DNA of 64,000 bases from Dermacentor variabilis (GCF_050947875.1 NC_134574.1:103201469-103265468), one strand, 5' to 3'. Numbered from the stretch's first letter, positions 55,501-63,011 are shown. Numbers and translations: made by a program. The notes: generated by a model not told the origin, from the letters alone.

Positions 55501-58500
55501 TTCTTTGTTTGTTTTTCGCATTCCTTGCTGTGAACACTGCAACTGTCCCGTTGGAGGTGGACACCTGAACCATTCCAAAGTGCTAGCACATGTAAACGAC
55601 ATAGTCCAGAAATTGCAACCATGTGGCATTCCCGACTGTGTGACATCCCTGTGAGCATGGAGGTCACATTCCTCTGCCGTCGTGAAAGGAGGAAGAGACG
55701 CGCCTCCCTTCCTAGGCGATGCTTGGTCTGGGTGGAGCATGCACTCACAAAACCTGATGCATCATTGCCTCTGCAATAATAATAAAAAGAAAAGTTCCCT
55801 CCCATGTTTTTTCCTCTGGTGCCGTCTCGGGTTTTCCAAACCTGAGTGGGTGTGTGGGGATGGCATGGCATCATGCGCGCTGTCTCGCGGCGCATTTAGT
55901 ACTGGAGATTGCGTAATCTTGAGTTTTGAAGACTGTGAAGCTAGCGAGAGGCAGGTAAAGCATTCGCTCCCTGCTGCCGGCGCTTGTCATGATAGCGTCA
56001 TCCCGCCGTGGGAGACACTATCAGCTGCTTTGGTGGAATGAATGCGAAAGCCTGGCTTCGCTTTGTGCCACCGATTTGAATATATGGTCCACACAGCATG
56101 AAACTATCTTTTGTTGCAGACTCTCAAATTCAACACTGTGTTTCTTTTGCCATTCAAATTTTCTTTTTTCAGTTGGCCGATAATTTGGAAAATATTGTGG
56201 GCCCCTTCCGTGTAAAAAAAATCAATCAGTCACTATAGTTATCTGCATAAAATGTTGAATTTCAATACTAATGTGCTTTCCATATAAAAAACCAAATTGC
56301 CAATTTTGCTGACTTCGTCATGTCAAGGTTTAACTGTATTCGGTCGTTTCAAGTATTCATATCGTAGCATCATATCGGAAAATTTTTAATATTCACACAC
56401 GTGCCTAGTAATTGGACACTGCTGCCACAGGCCGTTGCCCTGCAGCGGGCACATGACTGATGGTGGTGATGAAGGCCTTACATGTGCGGGCTAAGACTCC
56501 CTCCTCTCTCTCTCTCTGTTGCCTTGGCAGTCTGCCTCTCTGAGCCGGAGGACGAGTACATGCCGATGACGAATCAGCGTGCCTTCTACGAGAGTGGCAG
56601 CGTCGCCTCCTCGGACATGGACTCCTCTGTCACAAGTAGCATTCACAGTTCCTGTGAGTTTTTAAAAGGGGCTTGAGAAAAGGCCTAGCTGGTGTGCTTG
56701 CACTCTAGGTGGTGGTGGTGGTGGTGGAGTTGAACTATACCCTGTTTCACACTTGCCCTGAAACGCTGCATAAGCTATGCAAGCAGTGTGCTAGCCTCAC
56801 TCTTGTGCATTTCACAGTGCATTGTTTTATACCTGTGACGCTTTCTACAGGATAGCTACTTCATACATTACATTTCGGCCGGGAGCACAAGCGGTGGGCT
56901 GTACCTGCTGGCCACAAAAATGGGAAGTCGGCTGCCGCGTTCAGTCGTTGACTGCTTCCACCGCATGTGCTATATATGCATGATCGCACTCGGAAAGTGC
57001 TTGTTTAAATTGTTGGTGACCGCGCGCATTGACGTGACAAAGTGCACGCTTGGTTCTGCTACTTTCCAGAGAGGTTACGGGAATGTAGTGTACAGCATAG
57101 AGGAGAAAACGTACAAACTAGTGATGACGATGATCACTGTTGTAGGGCACACAACGTACACTTATTTACATTCTAAAGAATGTAAACAAACGTGAAGAAT
57201 GTGCTTGGTAGAAAGTTTACATTTATGTTTGCCCCCTAATCTCTTTGTAAGGCATTGTGAGGCTCTCTGTACTAACTTCTTTCCATCTCCTTCGTGCGAA
57301 CCTAACCAGCTCTTGTGTGTGTCAACCACATTTCTGGTTTTCTTTTTTCCTTTTCTCTGGCCAGACTCTAAGCCGAGAAAGAGGTCAAAAGGAAAACGTG
57401 AGTAGGAGTCTACGTTTTGCTCCGCTTGCTTGACTGACCATCCTATTCCTACACGACGTGTGTTGTGGGCATGTTTTGGCCACTTCTTCAAGCACTCGTA
57501 GGTTTCAAGTCAGTTGCTTGCTGACAAAGTTCCTTTGCATGCTAACGTAGTTTGTTACCAACAGACGTGCAACTTTTTTGCATACTAACAATGTCTCTTC
57601 TCCTAATAAAAAATAATGCAGAACCTATCTCATGATGGGAACGTTGATGTTAATGTGGTTAGCAAGCAAACAATGTAGTGCCACACCGTATTGCCGCCAC
57701 CTAAATGCATTGTTTATTGGGCATGCGCTACAGCCGGGCCCTTCTTGTTTGCCTATGCAGACACTGCGTCATCTGGTGGTGCGTCGGTGCGTACGAATGC
57801 CGAGAAACACGCTGTGCATGGCACATGCAATGCTGCGGGGCTTCTCTATCGCTCTTAGATGATCATGATGGCTATTTATGGCCATTCTGTTCGAACCTGA
57901 GCGGTTACAAACAGACCTAGCCTGCCTCAGCGTATTGAGCATTAACTACACGAACAGCTGTCTAGCATTTCCCCTATCTCTCTTTGATCTTATCTCTTTC
58001 TCAAAGCTCCCATATCTATACATTGTACAGTTCCTTACGTCTGTAACGGATGGAGTCCTATCAATCTCTTCCTTTGCTTTTTCTCCGCAGATAATTCAAA
58101 TGTTCTCGCTTATTTCGACTGCTGACCAGTTAGTTAATGCTTCACTCTGGACACGCTGTGCTATCCATTGGCGATACCGCGAAATCCGTGTGCTGCCTCT
58201 GTTATGCAACAGCTGGCTTGTTCTTTCATGCAGGGGTAGTACATACTCAGTGACACGTACTGAGTCACCCAAATTGGCGGGAAAGAGGTTCAGTACGGCG
58301 CAGTGCATTCGCGCATTTTTTTTTTCTTCTTCATTGAACAGCAGTGCGTACCCGGCACATTGAAGGCGCAGTGTGCTGCAGCGTGCGGCTGTTGCGTTGA
58401 AGAGCCTGCGTCGCGCACATTTCACTGTGCCCACCGGAAAATTTTAAATGTGTTCATTTCTATTGACATGAGCAGGGAAAACGGTTAGAGGCATAGATGC

Positions 58501-61500
58501 CAAAAAGTGCGGGAAGTATCCTAAGAATGCTGGTCACATTAACAGGGTATGCACACGTCTCTACCTCGTTTCAAGGAAAAATAGTTATCTTCAGCTTGCA
58601 GTATTTTTAAGCAGTGCTGGGGAAATGACCACATGCATGAGGAATGTCTAGCTTGCCTGTTCTGCCGACCTAGCTCAGGGCGTGTCATAGGTCGCTCTTT
58701 ATTCTACCAGTGTAGCACAGGTATATCTCTGTTGCCACGAGTGCATACTTAATGCGCAACATGCCTGCACTTGAGACTGTACTTGCAGGGGGCTATCGCA
58801 ACTTCAAGTGCAAGGGGTGCGTGAGCTGGAATTACTATAGCGGTGCAACGCAGATGCAGTCGGTGAAGTGCAGGGAGAATCGTGAGCAACTTGCCAGTGC
58901 AGTATACCACATGCAAACGTTGGCATTATGCACAACCTTTGGTCAAAGCAACTTGCCAAACCGGCACCAGTTTTCGAACGACTTGCCTTTAGAGACTCGT
59001 GAAAATGTGGTGACCTTTTCCGTTGCCTGCCGCATGGCCCAGGTGAACTGTCGCATGCCACCAAACGGCAGACAGTGTAGAGGGATTACATGTGGCATGG
59101 CCTCAGAGATTGGCAGCGTGCATGCGATCACCGAGGCCATGCTGTGGTGGCATGTGCTAGCATTTGGTCAGCAGTAGTGGAAGGCACTGGAATGGAATTT
59201 TGCATGGTGTGGCACTTTAAAGAACCTGCACGGTAGTCTAGACGTGGTCAGTAAATGCAACAAATTATGGTAGGTCGGCATTTCTGCTTGAGAGTTCCTG
59301 CGAAAGCTTGCGAGAGTGAGGCCTCACAGAGAAGCATCTTCAGTCACTCCTGAATTTGAAGTTTTATACCACCATTAAAAGTGGATCATTTAGCGAGTGA
59401 AGAGATTGCACACTTCATTGCAAATAGAGCACGAAAGGAAGGCAATTGTTCGTACAGGCAAGCTCCCGCCAGGTGCGTGCACCTGTTTGGAAAGCCTAGC
59501 GATCAGAGTGGCCATGACGAGCCACATCCTGCAAAGACTTTCCTCTCCAATTCTTGGTGCACTTTGTAATGCGTGTAATGCATTGCAGGGCGGTCATCTC
59601 AAGGCTATCTGGACGACGGACACGTCGAGTCAACCCACTTCCTGGTGCACTGCAGCGCAGTGTGTGTAGTGATCCTCCACGAAGATTTTGCGGGTGTGGC
59701 CAGTGGCAACTGGCGCCGGGTCCCCAACCCGGCATCCTGCCTGTCGCCCAAGGCGGTGGCCATGATGCATTCGCAGGCCGAGACTTTCTTCCGGGCCCTC
59801 GCGGGACAGAACCTGCGGGACCTCAAGGCCGTTCACAGCCTCTTGCCCAAGATCTGTCGGTCAGATCACCTGTGGTGAGTGGTGTTCCCAGTTTTTTGCG
59901 CCGCTACCTGGAGGGAAGTCTGGCACCAATGAAGGGATACGAAAGAAGGCTGCCAAGTTCAAGTGTATTAGTAACCCGCCATGCTATTTAGTAGCTATGG
60001 CGTTGCTCCGCTGAGCTCGAGGTTGCAGGTTGAATCCCAGTCATAGCAGCCACATTTCAAAGGGAACGGAATGCAAAAATGCTCATGTACCGTATCTACT
60101 CGCATAATGATCGCACTTTTTTGTCAAAAAAAATTGACGCAAATTCATGGATGCGATCATTACGCGGGTTAAATTTCCCTCGAAAAGAAACATTTTCTTT
60201 TTTTCATCCCGCATTTGCTGCGGGATGACAATCAGACGGCTGCCGCTGTCAGTGCGGGACACCAAAACAAAAATGGCGGCCGGCGGAGCAAGCCGAACAG
60301 GCCGAACGCGATTATTTATCTTCTCCCAAGTACATTATGCGCATTGAAACAGCTCCTTCCGTATCAGTAATGAGTAATATTGGCAAGTCTGTGGTAATAA
60401 CGTAGCCATGTCCACTTTGAGGGGACAGAAACAGAAATGGGCGTGCTTAGCTGCCAGTGACATAGAAACACATGGCGGGCATGCTGCGGAAACTGCAGCA
60501 TTTGTCTTGACTGCTATCCTAATACGGCACGTTACCGCTAATGGTGGGCGAATATCTTAGCTGCGTTACAAGCGTCAGTGTATGAATAGGGTACACTTCT
60601 AACGTATCAGTGTAAACGTGGCCACTATCATTGCCGCTCGCAATTTGTTGCGTGCCCACAAGTGCAGACGAGAATAATCGAAAAGTGCCCTTTGTGTTGT
60701 TGTTGTTGACCAGAACCATTCTGGAGCCTACAAATAATAAAGCCGAGGCATGTTTGGTTGTAGTTTTTTTTTTTTTTTCCATGGAACTGCGGAAAGTGAT
60801 AAAAAGAATGAAATGGTACATCTGCTTAGGAATGTTGGGTGCGTGCAGACCGCTTGGTATGTCTTCAAGAGTCGCTCGCGTAGCATTTGACAGATGGTAA
60901 GTGCGATTATCATTAGCTAGACTTGGCACACGACATATCTGTGCGACAAGTTCAGGGTGCGATCATTACACAGGAAAGAGAAAGAAAATCGAATTTTGAC
61001 GACAATATTCAGGGGTGCGATCACTACGCGAGTGTGATCACTATGCGAGTAAATACGGTACTTAGATATAGGTGCTAATGGTGTATACGAAAGACAAAAA
61101 TAAACACTGATTGGTGATGAGATTGAAATTAGACTCCCAAGTTGGTCAAAATTAATGTGGCATGTCTTACTATGGCATGCCTCATAATCAGATCAGGATT
61201 TCAGCGCATAAGTCCACAACATTTTATTAACATTCTGCAAATAGTTTGTGGGGTTCTCACCCATGCTCTTGGGACAAAGGAATGACAACACAGTAGTGCA
61301 AACAATCACAAGGGCATTTATTGCACTTTTCATAGACTAAGGCCTGCTAGCAGAGTTGCTATCCACAAAACATGCTGATGGGCGCGCGACAAATTGCGGA
61401 AGTCAGACTCACTGCGACCGCATCACGAGCGAATATGTTTGCCCCATTCTGGACACCAACGCTTGGTCGTTCGTGTGTACGGTCATGCGAACAGTGGCGT

Positions 61501-62352
61501 GTTCGAACGATCGTGTTCGCTCATTCCGGGGAAGGTCTTGCGAGACGGTCGGACGGTCTTGCAGAAGCAGGGATCGGCGCACGCGCCGGACGTCCCTGTC
61601 GCTTGCTGATCCCGAGCCAAAGAGGAAGAGCCTTCTCCTTTCCACACCCGAGTAACCCCGCTGTTAGTTGGCGTTAGCAGAACCACACTCGCGCCATCTC
61701 TCGCAATGCACTTCAACCACACCGACTCCTGCGGGCACCAGGCCACGCGGCGAAGCCAGATTACAGGAGACGGGAGCTATGTGGGAAAACAGCATATCAG
61801 GGAATGCGTGAGAGTTGCGCATCTCTGCAAGTTGTAATCAAGTCCCACTCATTAGTTCTAGGTGCTTACCGTCAGCATAGTCTAGTGTAGAACAGTGTCC
61901 AATTACCACTGTCCTTCATGCCTGTGTTGCCTAGTGCTAGTTTCACATAATAAAAGAAATGGCCCCGCATGCTCGCAAAATGTTGCGAGGCAAAAGCAAG
62001 AGGTGCAGAAGTTGCAAACAGAGTTGGGCATTCCTTGTGCACAGAAAGGTACACCATCTAGGCCTCCATTGGAGCCCAGTTCGAAAACTTGAAGCAGAGA
62101 AAGCCTTTCAGTGTTTACAAAGACCAGTGCTCTGAGGCTTGACCCACTGTCCACTGGTGTTTCCTGTCCCTTTGTTGCAGGATTAATGGAACACCTGTGA
62201 CACTAGAAGGCACCCAGAGGTCGTCGTCGTTGCAGTGGTCCCTCGGCTTCCAACTCTCCGTGGTCGAGATGGAGGCGGCCGAGTGCCTATTCAATCGTAG
62301 GTCGAACGTCGAAGGGGACACTGCGTCGCTACAGGATGCCGACGTCACCGAT
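25411..62352 (+). CDS. ATG2: ATG2 autophagy lipid-transfer protein, 5' part, twelve exons
   Basis: ATG2 is a rod-shaped bridge-type lipid transporter of the chorein/RBG family that moves phospholipid from ER to the growing phagophore, working with WIPI/ATG18 and ATG9. Exons: 25411-25575, 34058-34226, 39385-39540, 46302-46407, 48396-48588, 51247-51417, 52355-52451, 54659-54835, 56531-56653, 57365-57397, 59589-59874, 62181-62352. They total 1848 nt (616 codons) and all phases agree. The N-terminus MPWFDWSEGIKKRACRYL and the following GLDQLSVDLYKGKG match the chorein-N start of ATG2A/B. Later matches include LEQFAQAIET (exon 3), RIKVKLTNTIVRVDHFP (exon 4) and the TGTAVQLSYQ-like INGTPVTLEGTQRSSS (exon 12). 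Vertebrate ATG2 is about 1900-2100 residues, so roughly the first third is here. ATG2A and ATG2B cannot be distinguished. Confidence 0.93.
25576..29106. other. ATG2 intron 1, first part
   Basis: No gene is recognised. A 36-bp direct duplication (CTCTTCCCGTTTCTGTCTCC and following) occurs at about 28072-28107 and 28108-28143. A poly-G run is at about 28546-28560. Fragments of a SINE tail (GGGCCCCTCGGTTA) lie at 28388-28430. Long open frames just after exon 1 are read-through of intron sequence. Confidence 0.55.
29130..29300 (+). mobile_element. SINE copy, 5'-truncated
   Basis: It shares GGCAAGTTGTTTTATACACT and later CTTGGCTTC and GGGCCCTCG landmarks with the copies at 35270-35455 (plus) and 45086-45312 (minus). 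It is diverged and lacks its tRNA head. Confidence 0.5.
29367..29909 (-). repeat. 3' LTR of the non-coding LTR element
   Basis: This LTR is 543 bp. It lacks about 15 bp (a GCGAGACGGTCTCGC palindrome) that is present in the other LTR and, in diverged form, in the solo copy at 61247. On the minus strand AATAAA lies near its end (TTTATT at about 29439). Confidence 0.9.
30064..30105. repeat. 21-bp tandem duplication
   Basis: GGTGCACCGCTGGCGTCCGC plus one base is repeated twice head to tail inside the LTR element interior. Confidence 0.85.
31327..31884 (-). repeat. 5' LTR of the non-coding LTR element
   Basis: This LTR is 558 bp and adjoins the tRNA-Lys-type primer site at 31307-31324. It starts TGTGGGGATGCGCGACC on the minus strand and ends GAGATCCCACA. 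Confidence 0.9.
32170..32530. repeat. Foldback (inverted-repeat) element
   Basis: The arm at about 32239-32286 (GCAGAAAGTGGTCACGTG) is repeated inverted at about 32418-32466 (CACGTGACCACTTTCTGC). Matching GTTTCGGTTTCGTTT-type sequence lies just outside each arm. It has no coding content. Confidence 0.6.
32556..33388. mobile_element. Tandem array of three foldback MITE units
   Basis: Three head-to-tail units (about 32556-32833, 32836-33088, 33129-33388) each begin near GCACCCTTTGGGGTG. Each contains TACTTTCCTGTCGAGAATGC, then AGTACCGGGCTCGCAG, and ends with an inverted copy of its start (CCCAAAAGGGTGCAACT, AGAGTG). TA occurs at the first junctions (32554-32555, 32834-32835). A partial right end lies between units 2 and 3. 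Confidence 0.75.
34058..34226 (+). CDS. ATG2: ATG2 exon 2
   Basis: It encodes GLNELGEKCNLPVRFVEG followed by YISTIEVAIPWSRPL and ends KERIDD plus one base. This matches the LNEIL...VTEGFIQSISLSVPW segment of ATG2A. The acceptor is CTTTTTGCAG and the donor GTATGG. Phase 0 in, phase 1 out. Confidence 0.95.
34432..35205. mobile_element. Tigger-like MITE
   Basis: The left end is CAGTTGACTACCGGTTAATC. The right end, reverse complemented, is CAGTCGACTGCCGTTAATTC. TA precedes the left end (34430-34431); the right flank is TT. The interior resembles 16450-16640. It lies 205 bp after ATG2 exon 2. Confidence 0.65.
35270..35455 (+). mobile_element. SINE copy, 5'-truncated
   Basis: It starts in the tRNA-like region (CACCTGCGGCAAGTTG). 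It runs through TTTCATCCACTTTCATTTCC and ends GGGCCCCTCGGTTA. This is the same family as 45086-45312 on the other strand. Confidence 0.65.
35683..35950. mobile_element. Diverged Tigger-like fragment
   Basis: It contains GAGGGGCCACAAAGGT and CATAATCCGGCAGTCCGG, an inverted, diverged match to the internal ends of the elements at 2317 and 55193. Ends are not defined. Confidence 0.35.
35951..37325. other. ATG2 intron 2 sequence, no recognised gene
   Basis: There are open frames of about 100 codons at 36202-36658 but no similarity to a known family and no splice-supported structure. Confidence 0.45.
37326..37475 (+). mobile_element. tRNA-derived SINE copy, plus strand
   Basis: It has an A-box-like GCAGTAGCCCAGTCG and a B-box-like GGTTCAATCC. 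The body (GGCTGAATTCCAGTGGAGAC) matches the 13877 SINE family. Confidence 0.6.
38064..38262 (-). mobile_element. tRNA-derived SINE copy, minus strand
   Basis: It is a reverse-strand copy of the 13877 family, with GGTTCAATCCCAGC on the minus strand and TTTAACGGGCACTTAAGTCT on plus. It is moderately diverged. Confidence 0.65.
38861..39282 (-). mobile_element. Solo LTR, Gypsy-like, antisense to ATG2
   Basis: The 422-bp segment is bounded by TG...CA, with TGTCACG at one end and CGTGTCA at the other. The flanks are ACAT (38857-38860) and ATAT (39283-39286). On the minus strand it has TATAAAA (39033-39039) and an AATAAA signal (38931-38936) in the right order for an LTR promoter and polyadenylation site. 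No internal region or second LTR is present. Confidence 0.7.
39385..39540 (+). CDS. ATG2: ATG2 exon 3
   Basis: It encodes (A)SMFEPMWGSMMSSMQLAE and ends PFTGLEQFAQAIET plus one base. The family equivalent reads SLQLAQE...LEGLEMFAQTIET. The acceptor is GCGTGCAG and the donor GTGAGC, phase 1 at both ends. A solo LTR ends 102 bp upstream. Confidence 0.95.
39541..43643. other. ATG2 intron 3, unassigned stretch
   Basis: A poly-G run of about 18 is at 39644-39662. A segment at about 41570-41640 (GTGAGAGGCAGCACGAAG) is shared with 49730-49800 and, loosely, with the Tigger-like interiors. No gene was recognised. Confidence 0.45.
43945..44015. repeat. G+C-rich hairpin, about 33-bp arms
   Basis: CACGGCCGCCTCGACCACGC pairs with GCGTGATCGAGGCGGCCGTG, and the inner parts CCACGGCGGGG and CCCCGCCGTG also pair. 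The loop is a few bases. It lies inside the Tigger element. Confidence 0.85.
44050..44363 (+). pseudogene. Tigger transposase C-terminal remnant
   Basis: An acidic segment (CIEDFVGSDDSTGTVAEL) is followed in another frame by TEAVAALAVVRRYCG and VVKQATLLQYFQRTK before the stop at 44361-44363. These match the usual pogo/Tigger C-terminus. A frameshift separates the two parts near 44115-44130. The DDE core is absent. Confidence 0.65.
45086..45312 (-). mobile_element. tRNA-derived SINE with intact tRNA-like head
   Basis: The minus-strand head reads GCGGTAGCTCAATTGGTTAG with a B-box GTGGGTTCGTTCCC. The body contains TTTCATCCACTTTCATTGCC and the tail GGGCCCCTCGGTAAACC. A second piece of the same tail is at 45544-45582. 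Confidence 0.75.
45583..46301. other. ATG2 intron 3, last part
   Basis: A short minus-strand frame at 45560-45661 (MTAASTDEQFHMMVEELG) has a coding look but no recognised family. Nothing else is seen. Confidence 0.4.
46302..46407 (+). CDS. ATG2: ATG2 exon 4
   Basis: It encodes (V)LCRIKVKLTNTIVRVDHF then PEPSSKQGIALELRIA, matching VLRRIKVTFLDTVVRVEH of ATG2A. The acceptor is TTCAACAG and the donor GTGAGT. Phase 1 in, phase 2 out. A sense-strand solo LTR starts 158 bp downstream. Confidence 0.95.
46566..47170 (+). mobile_element. Solo LTR, Gypsy-like, sense to ATG2
   Basis: The 605-bp segment starts TGTTACGTTTCGCC and ends GGCTTGCAACCCATTTGCAACA in its last bases. It is flanked by perfect GTAG duplications (46562-46565, 47171-47174). 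It has TATAAAA at 46932-46938 and AATAAA at 47050-47055, as a complete LTR should. Open frames inside it are not genes. It sits in ATG2 intron 4. Confidence 0.88.
47171..48395. other. ATG2 intron 4 remainder, nothing recognised
   Basis: I see no gene or repeat structure other than ordinary intronic sequence. Confidence 0.5.
48396..48588 (+). CDS. ATG2: ATG2 exon 5
   Basis: It encodes (S)MDYFDEESAEVGEIAGER and continues to TSLFTDEFSL and NLPAEDS. This corresponds to the family segment with EYFDEA and, after a variable loop, GVNLYYDE. The acceptor is TCTGCGCAG and the donor GTAAGT. Phase 2 in, phase 0 out. Confidence 0.93.
48589..50225. other. ATG2 intron 5, first part
   Basis: The segment at 49390-49830 shares words (GAAGCGAGAGGCAGCACGAA, ACACCATGCT) with 41560-41730 and looks like an old repeat. 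No ends could be set. No gene is seen. Confidence 0.4.
50226..50612 (-). mobile_element. Truncated copy of the 60090 pogo-type MITE
   Basis: It begins CCGTATTTACTTGCATAATG after TA (50224-50225). It follows the reverse complement of 61058-60680 closely, including GCCTCGGCTTTATTATTTGT and the CAACAACAACAC run. Similarity stops at about 50612. Confidence 0.8.
50626..51133. mobile_element. MITE with AGGGACACTAAAG inverted repeats
   Basis: The left end is CAGGGACACTAAAGTGAAAA. The right end, reverse complemented, is AAGGGACACTAAAGCGAAAC. TA flanks both sides (50624-50625, 51134-51135). It is 508 bp and non-coding. It ends 113 bp before ATG2 exon 6. Confidence 0.8.
51247..51417 (+). CDS. ATG2: ATG2 exon 6 (Pro-rich loop)
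   Basis: The exon has 57 codons, phase 0 to 0. It starts EPQEMLMGCAGASPPLAP and carries a proline run (HQEAPPPPIVEPIPI). It ends in LSGQQEIKLQLKQDESL, matching the family strand MELMVKLKQNE. The acceptor is CTGCAG and the donor GTGAGT. The Pro-rich part is probably a surface loop specific to this lineage. Confidence 0.93.
52355..52451 (+). CDS. ATG2: ATG2 exon 7
   Basis: It encodes VDIEFNLGQLSFFLRPRQ then VHLLLQMAKGFTSP, matching LEVAGQLGSLHLLLTPRQLQQL of ATG2A. The acceptor is TTTTCTCAG and the donor GTGAGT. Phase 0 in, phase 1 out. Confidence 0.95.
53207..54308. mobile_element. Tigger-like element with transposase remnant
   Basis: The left end is GTTGACGACCGATAATTCAG. The right end, reverse complemented, is CAGTCACCGACCGATAAATC. 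The right end is followed by TA (54309-54310) and the left is preceded by TA. It is 1102 bp, in ATG2 intron 7. Confidence 0.7.
53495..53761 (-). pseudogene. Tigger-like transposase C-terminal fragment
   Basis: The minus-strand frame includes TITFQDIAGVESAVSCAE and LNDDETIERVL, the acidic segment typical of pogo/Tigger C-termini. It is short and has no catalytic motif. Confidence 0.45.
54356..54545 (+). mobile_element. tRNA-derived SINE copy
   Basis: It has a B-box-like TGGGTTCGACTCCCGG and a body CCAATTTCCAATGGCGGC, related to the 13877 family. It ends about 110 bp before ATG2 exon 8. Confidence 0.6.
54659..54835 (+). CDS. ATG2: ATG2 exon 8
   Basis: It encodes (T)SGNDDLSGSLRGRHYKCT, then PMEPHHYTIIEQDLQRQL and GANMGWSTSSS. 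The family has a similar acidic/basic linker with PM/L...IEQxL. The acceptor is CTTGGACAG and the donor GTGAGC. Phase 1 at both ends. Confidence 0.9.
55193..56336. mobile_element. Tigger-like element
   Basis: The left end is CAGTGAAATCTCGATATAAC. The right end, reverse complemented, is CAGTTAAACCTTGACATGAC. TA follows the right end (56337-56338). Positions about 55885-56336 are homologous to 3940-4370. It is 1144 bp with no intact transposase, and ends 195 bp before ATG2 exon 9. Confidence 0.7.
56531..56653 (+). CDS. ATG2: ATG2 exon 9
   Basis: It encodes (V)CLSEPEDEYMPMTNQRAF then YESGSVASSDMDSSVTSS, an acidic, Ser-rich linker. The acceptor is CTTGGCAG after a long CT-rich tract and the donor is GTGAGT. 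Phase 1 at both ends. Support is open frame, splice sites and phase; the family is variable here. Confidence 0.87.
56708..56727. repeat. (GGT)n microsatellite
   Basis: A short GGT repeat lies just after ATG2 exon 9. Confidence 0.85.
57365..57397 (+). CDS. ATG2: ATG2 exon 10, 33-nt microexon
   Basis: This microexon encodes (Y)SKPRKRSKGK plus one base, a highly basic insert. The acceptor TTCTCTGGCCAG and donor GTGAGT are both strong. It is phase 1 at both ends and 33 nt long, so skipping it keeps frame. It could be alternatively spliced or, less likely, a chance match. Confidence 0.65.
57398..59588. other. ATG2 intron 10, nothing recognised
   Basis: Several open frames exceed 100 codons (57878-58363, 58752-59177), but none shows similarity or splice-supported structure. 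Confidence 0.45.
59589..59874 (+). CDS. ATG2: ATG2 exon 11
   Basis: It encodes about residues 464-558, starting (R)RSSQGYLDDGHVESTHFL, then VCVVILHEDF. It ends RALAGQNLRDLKAVHSLL and PKICRSDHLW. The end corresponds to the HDHLRL segment of ATG2A preceding TGTAVQLSY. The acceptor is ATTGCAG and the donor GTGAGT. Phase 1 in, phase 2 out. Confidence 0.93.
59985..61215 (+). mobile_element. SINE split by a MITE
   Basis: The 5' half (59985-60089) has GGTTGAATCCCAGTC and reads into AAAATGCTCATGTA. The 3' half (61059 onward) resumes TACTTAGATATAGGTG and ends GCATGCCTCATAATCAG. These are consecutive in the intact family member at 13877-14113, so the MITE between them is a later insertion. Confidence 0.8.
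60090..61058. mobile_element. pogo-type MITE, complete
   Basis: The left end is CCGTATCTACTCGCATAATG. The right end, reverse complemented, is CCGTATTTACTCGCATAGTG. TA is duplicated on both sides (60088-60089, 61059-61060). GCGATCATTACGCG-type motifs repeat inside both ends. It is 969 bp and non-coding. Confidence 0.88.
61247..61829 (-). mobile_element. Solo LTR of the 29367-31884 element family
   Basis: It is homologous end to end with the LTRs at 29367 and 31327 but much more diverged. It is flanked by AGTT duplications (61243-61246, 61830-61833). It lies in ATG2 intron 11. Confidence 0.85.
62181..62352 (+). CDS. ATG2: ATG2 exon 12 (last in window)
   Basis: It encodes (W)INGTPVTLEGTQRSSSLQ, then WSLGFQLSVVEMEAAECL and DADVTD. 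This matches family LTGTAVQLSYQQRSRSSAR and GHMEFLECLF. The acceptor is TTTGTTGCAG and the donor GTACGT. Phase 2 in, phase 0 out. The remaining two-thirds of the gene lies beyond the window. Confidence 0.95.
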
Positions 62353-63011
62353 GTACGTAGCATCACTTGATCAATGGTTATGTCCCATGCATTTTCCAAA
62401 CCTTTCACGAGTGTATCATGAGGGGATGTATACAGCCAGTTGATTGCTGTGAGCCCCTGACAAGTGATTGCTAAAGTGTGGTCTTCTTTCTGTGTGTTTA
62501 ACGTAGGAGTACCAGTATTTCTGAATCTGACGTTATCAAGATTTTATTGACTGACTGCAGGGGACTTCATGCAAAAAAAAAAAAGAATGGTGCACACATA
62601 GGAAGGGGAGAGACACAAGTGCTCGTGTTCCCCTTCAACCACGTTGCATTAGTGTGCCTTTACCTTTGTTTGCGTCCTTAGCGCTGTGCTCGCCCGAACA
62701 TGTACAACCAACTACATGGTGTCTCCTTTAATTCGCAGTGTGGTGCGTGCGTCATTTTTCTTGCACTAATTCCTCTCATCATATATGAAAGACTAACTAG
62801 CCCAACACTTCGTCCTTCCCGAATGTAGAGCAGGACTTTCATGCAGTGGGTGTGGAGAGGTTTATCTAAGTGACATGCCTCTACCCTGCGACTCTCCTGC
62901 AGGGAAGGTTAACGCATTTGTGCTGCTAGGGCTATGGATGAGGCAGCGTGAAATGAACGAAATAAGGACGTCTCTGTACACTGAATAGGTAGGGGATGCA
63001 AATACTGAATA
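62353..63011. other. ATG2 intron 12, first part
   Basis: I see no gene or repeat; there is an A run at about 62573-62584. Confidence 0.5.

Noticed and set aside
58752..59177. 141-codon plus-strand frame considered as an extra ATG2 exon
   Set aside because: There is no similarity to ATG2, and exons 10 and 11 already join in phase across it.
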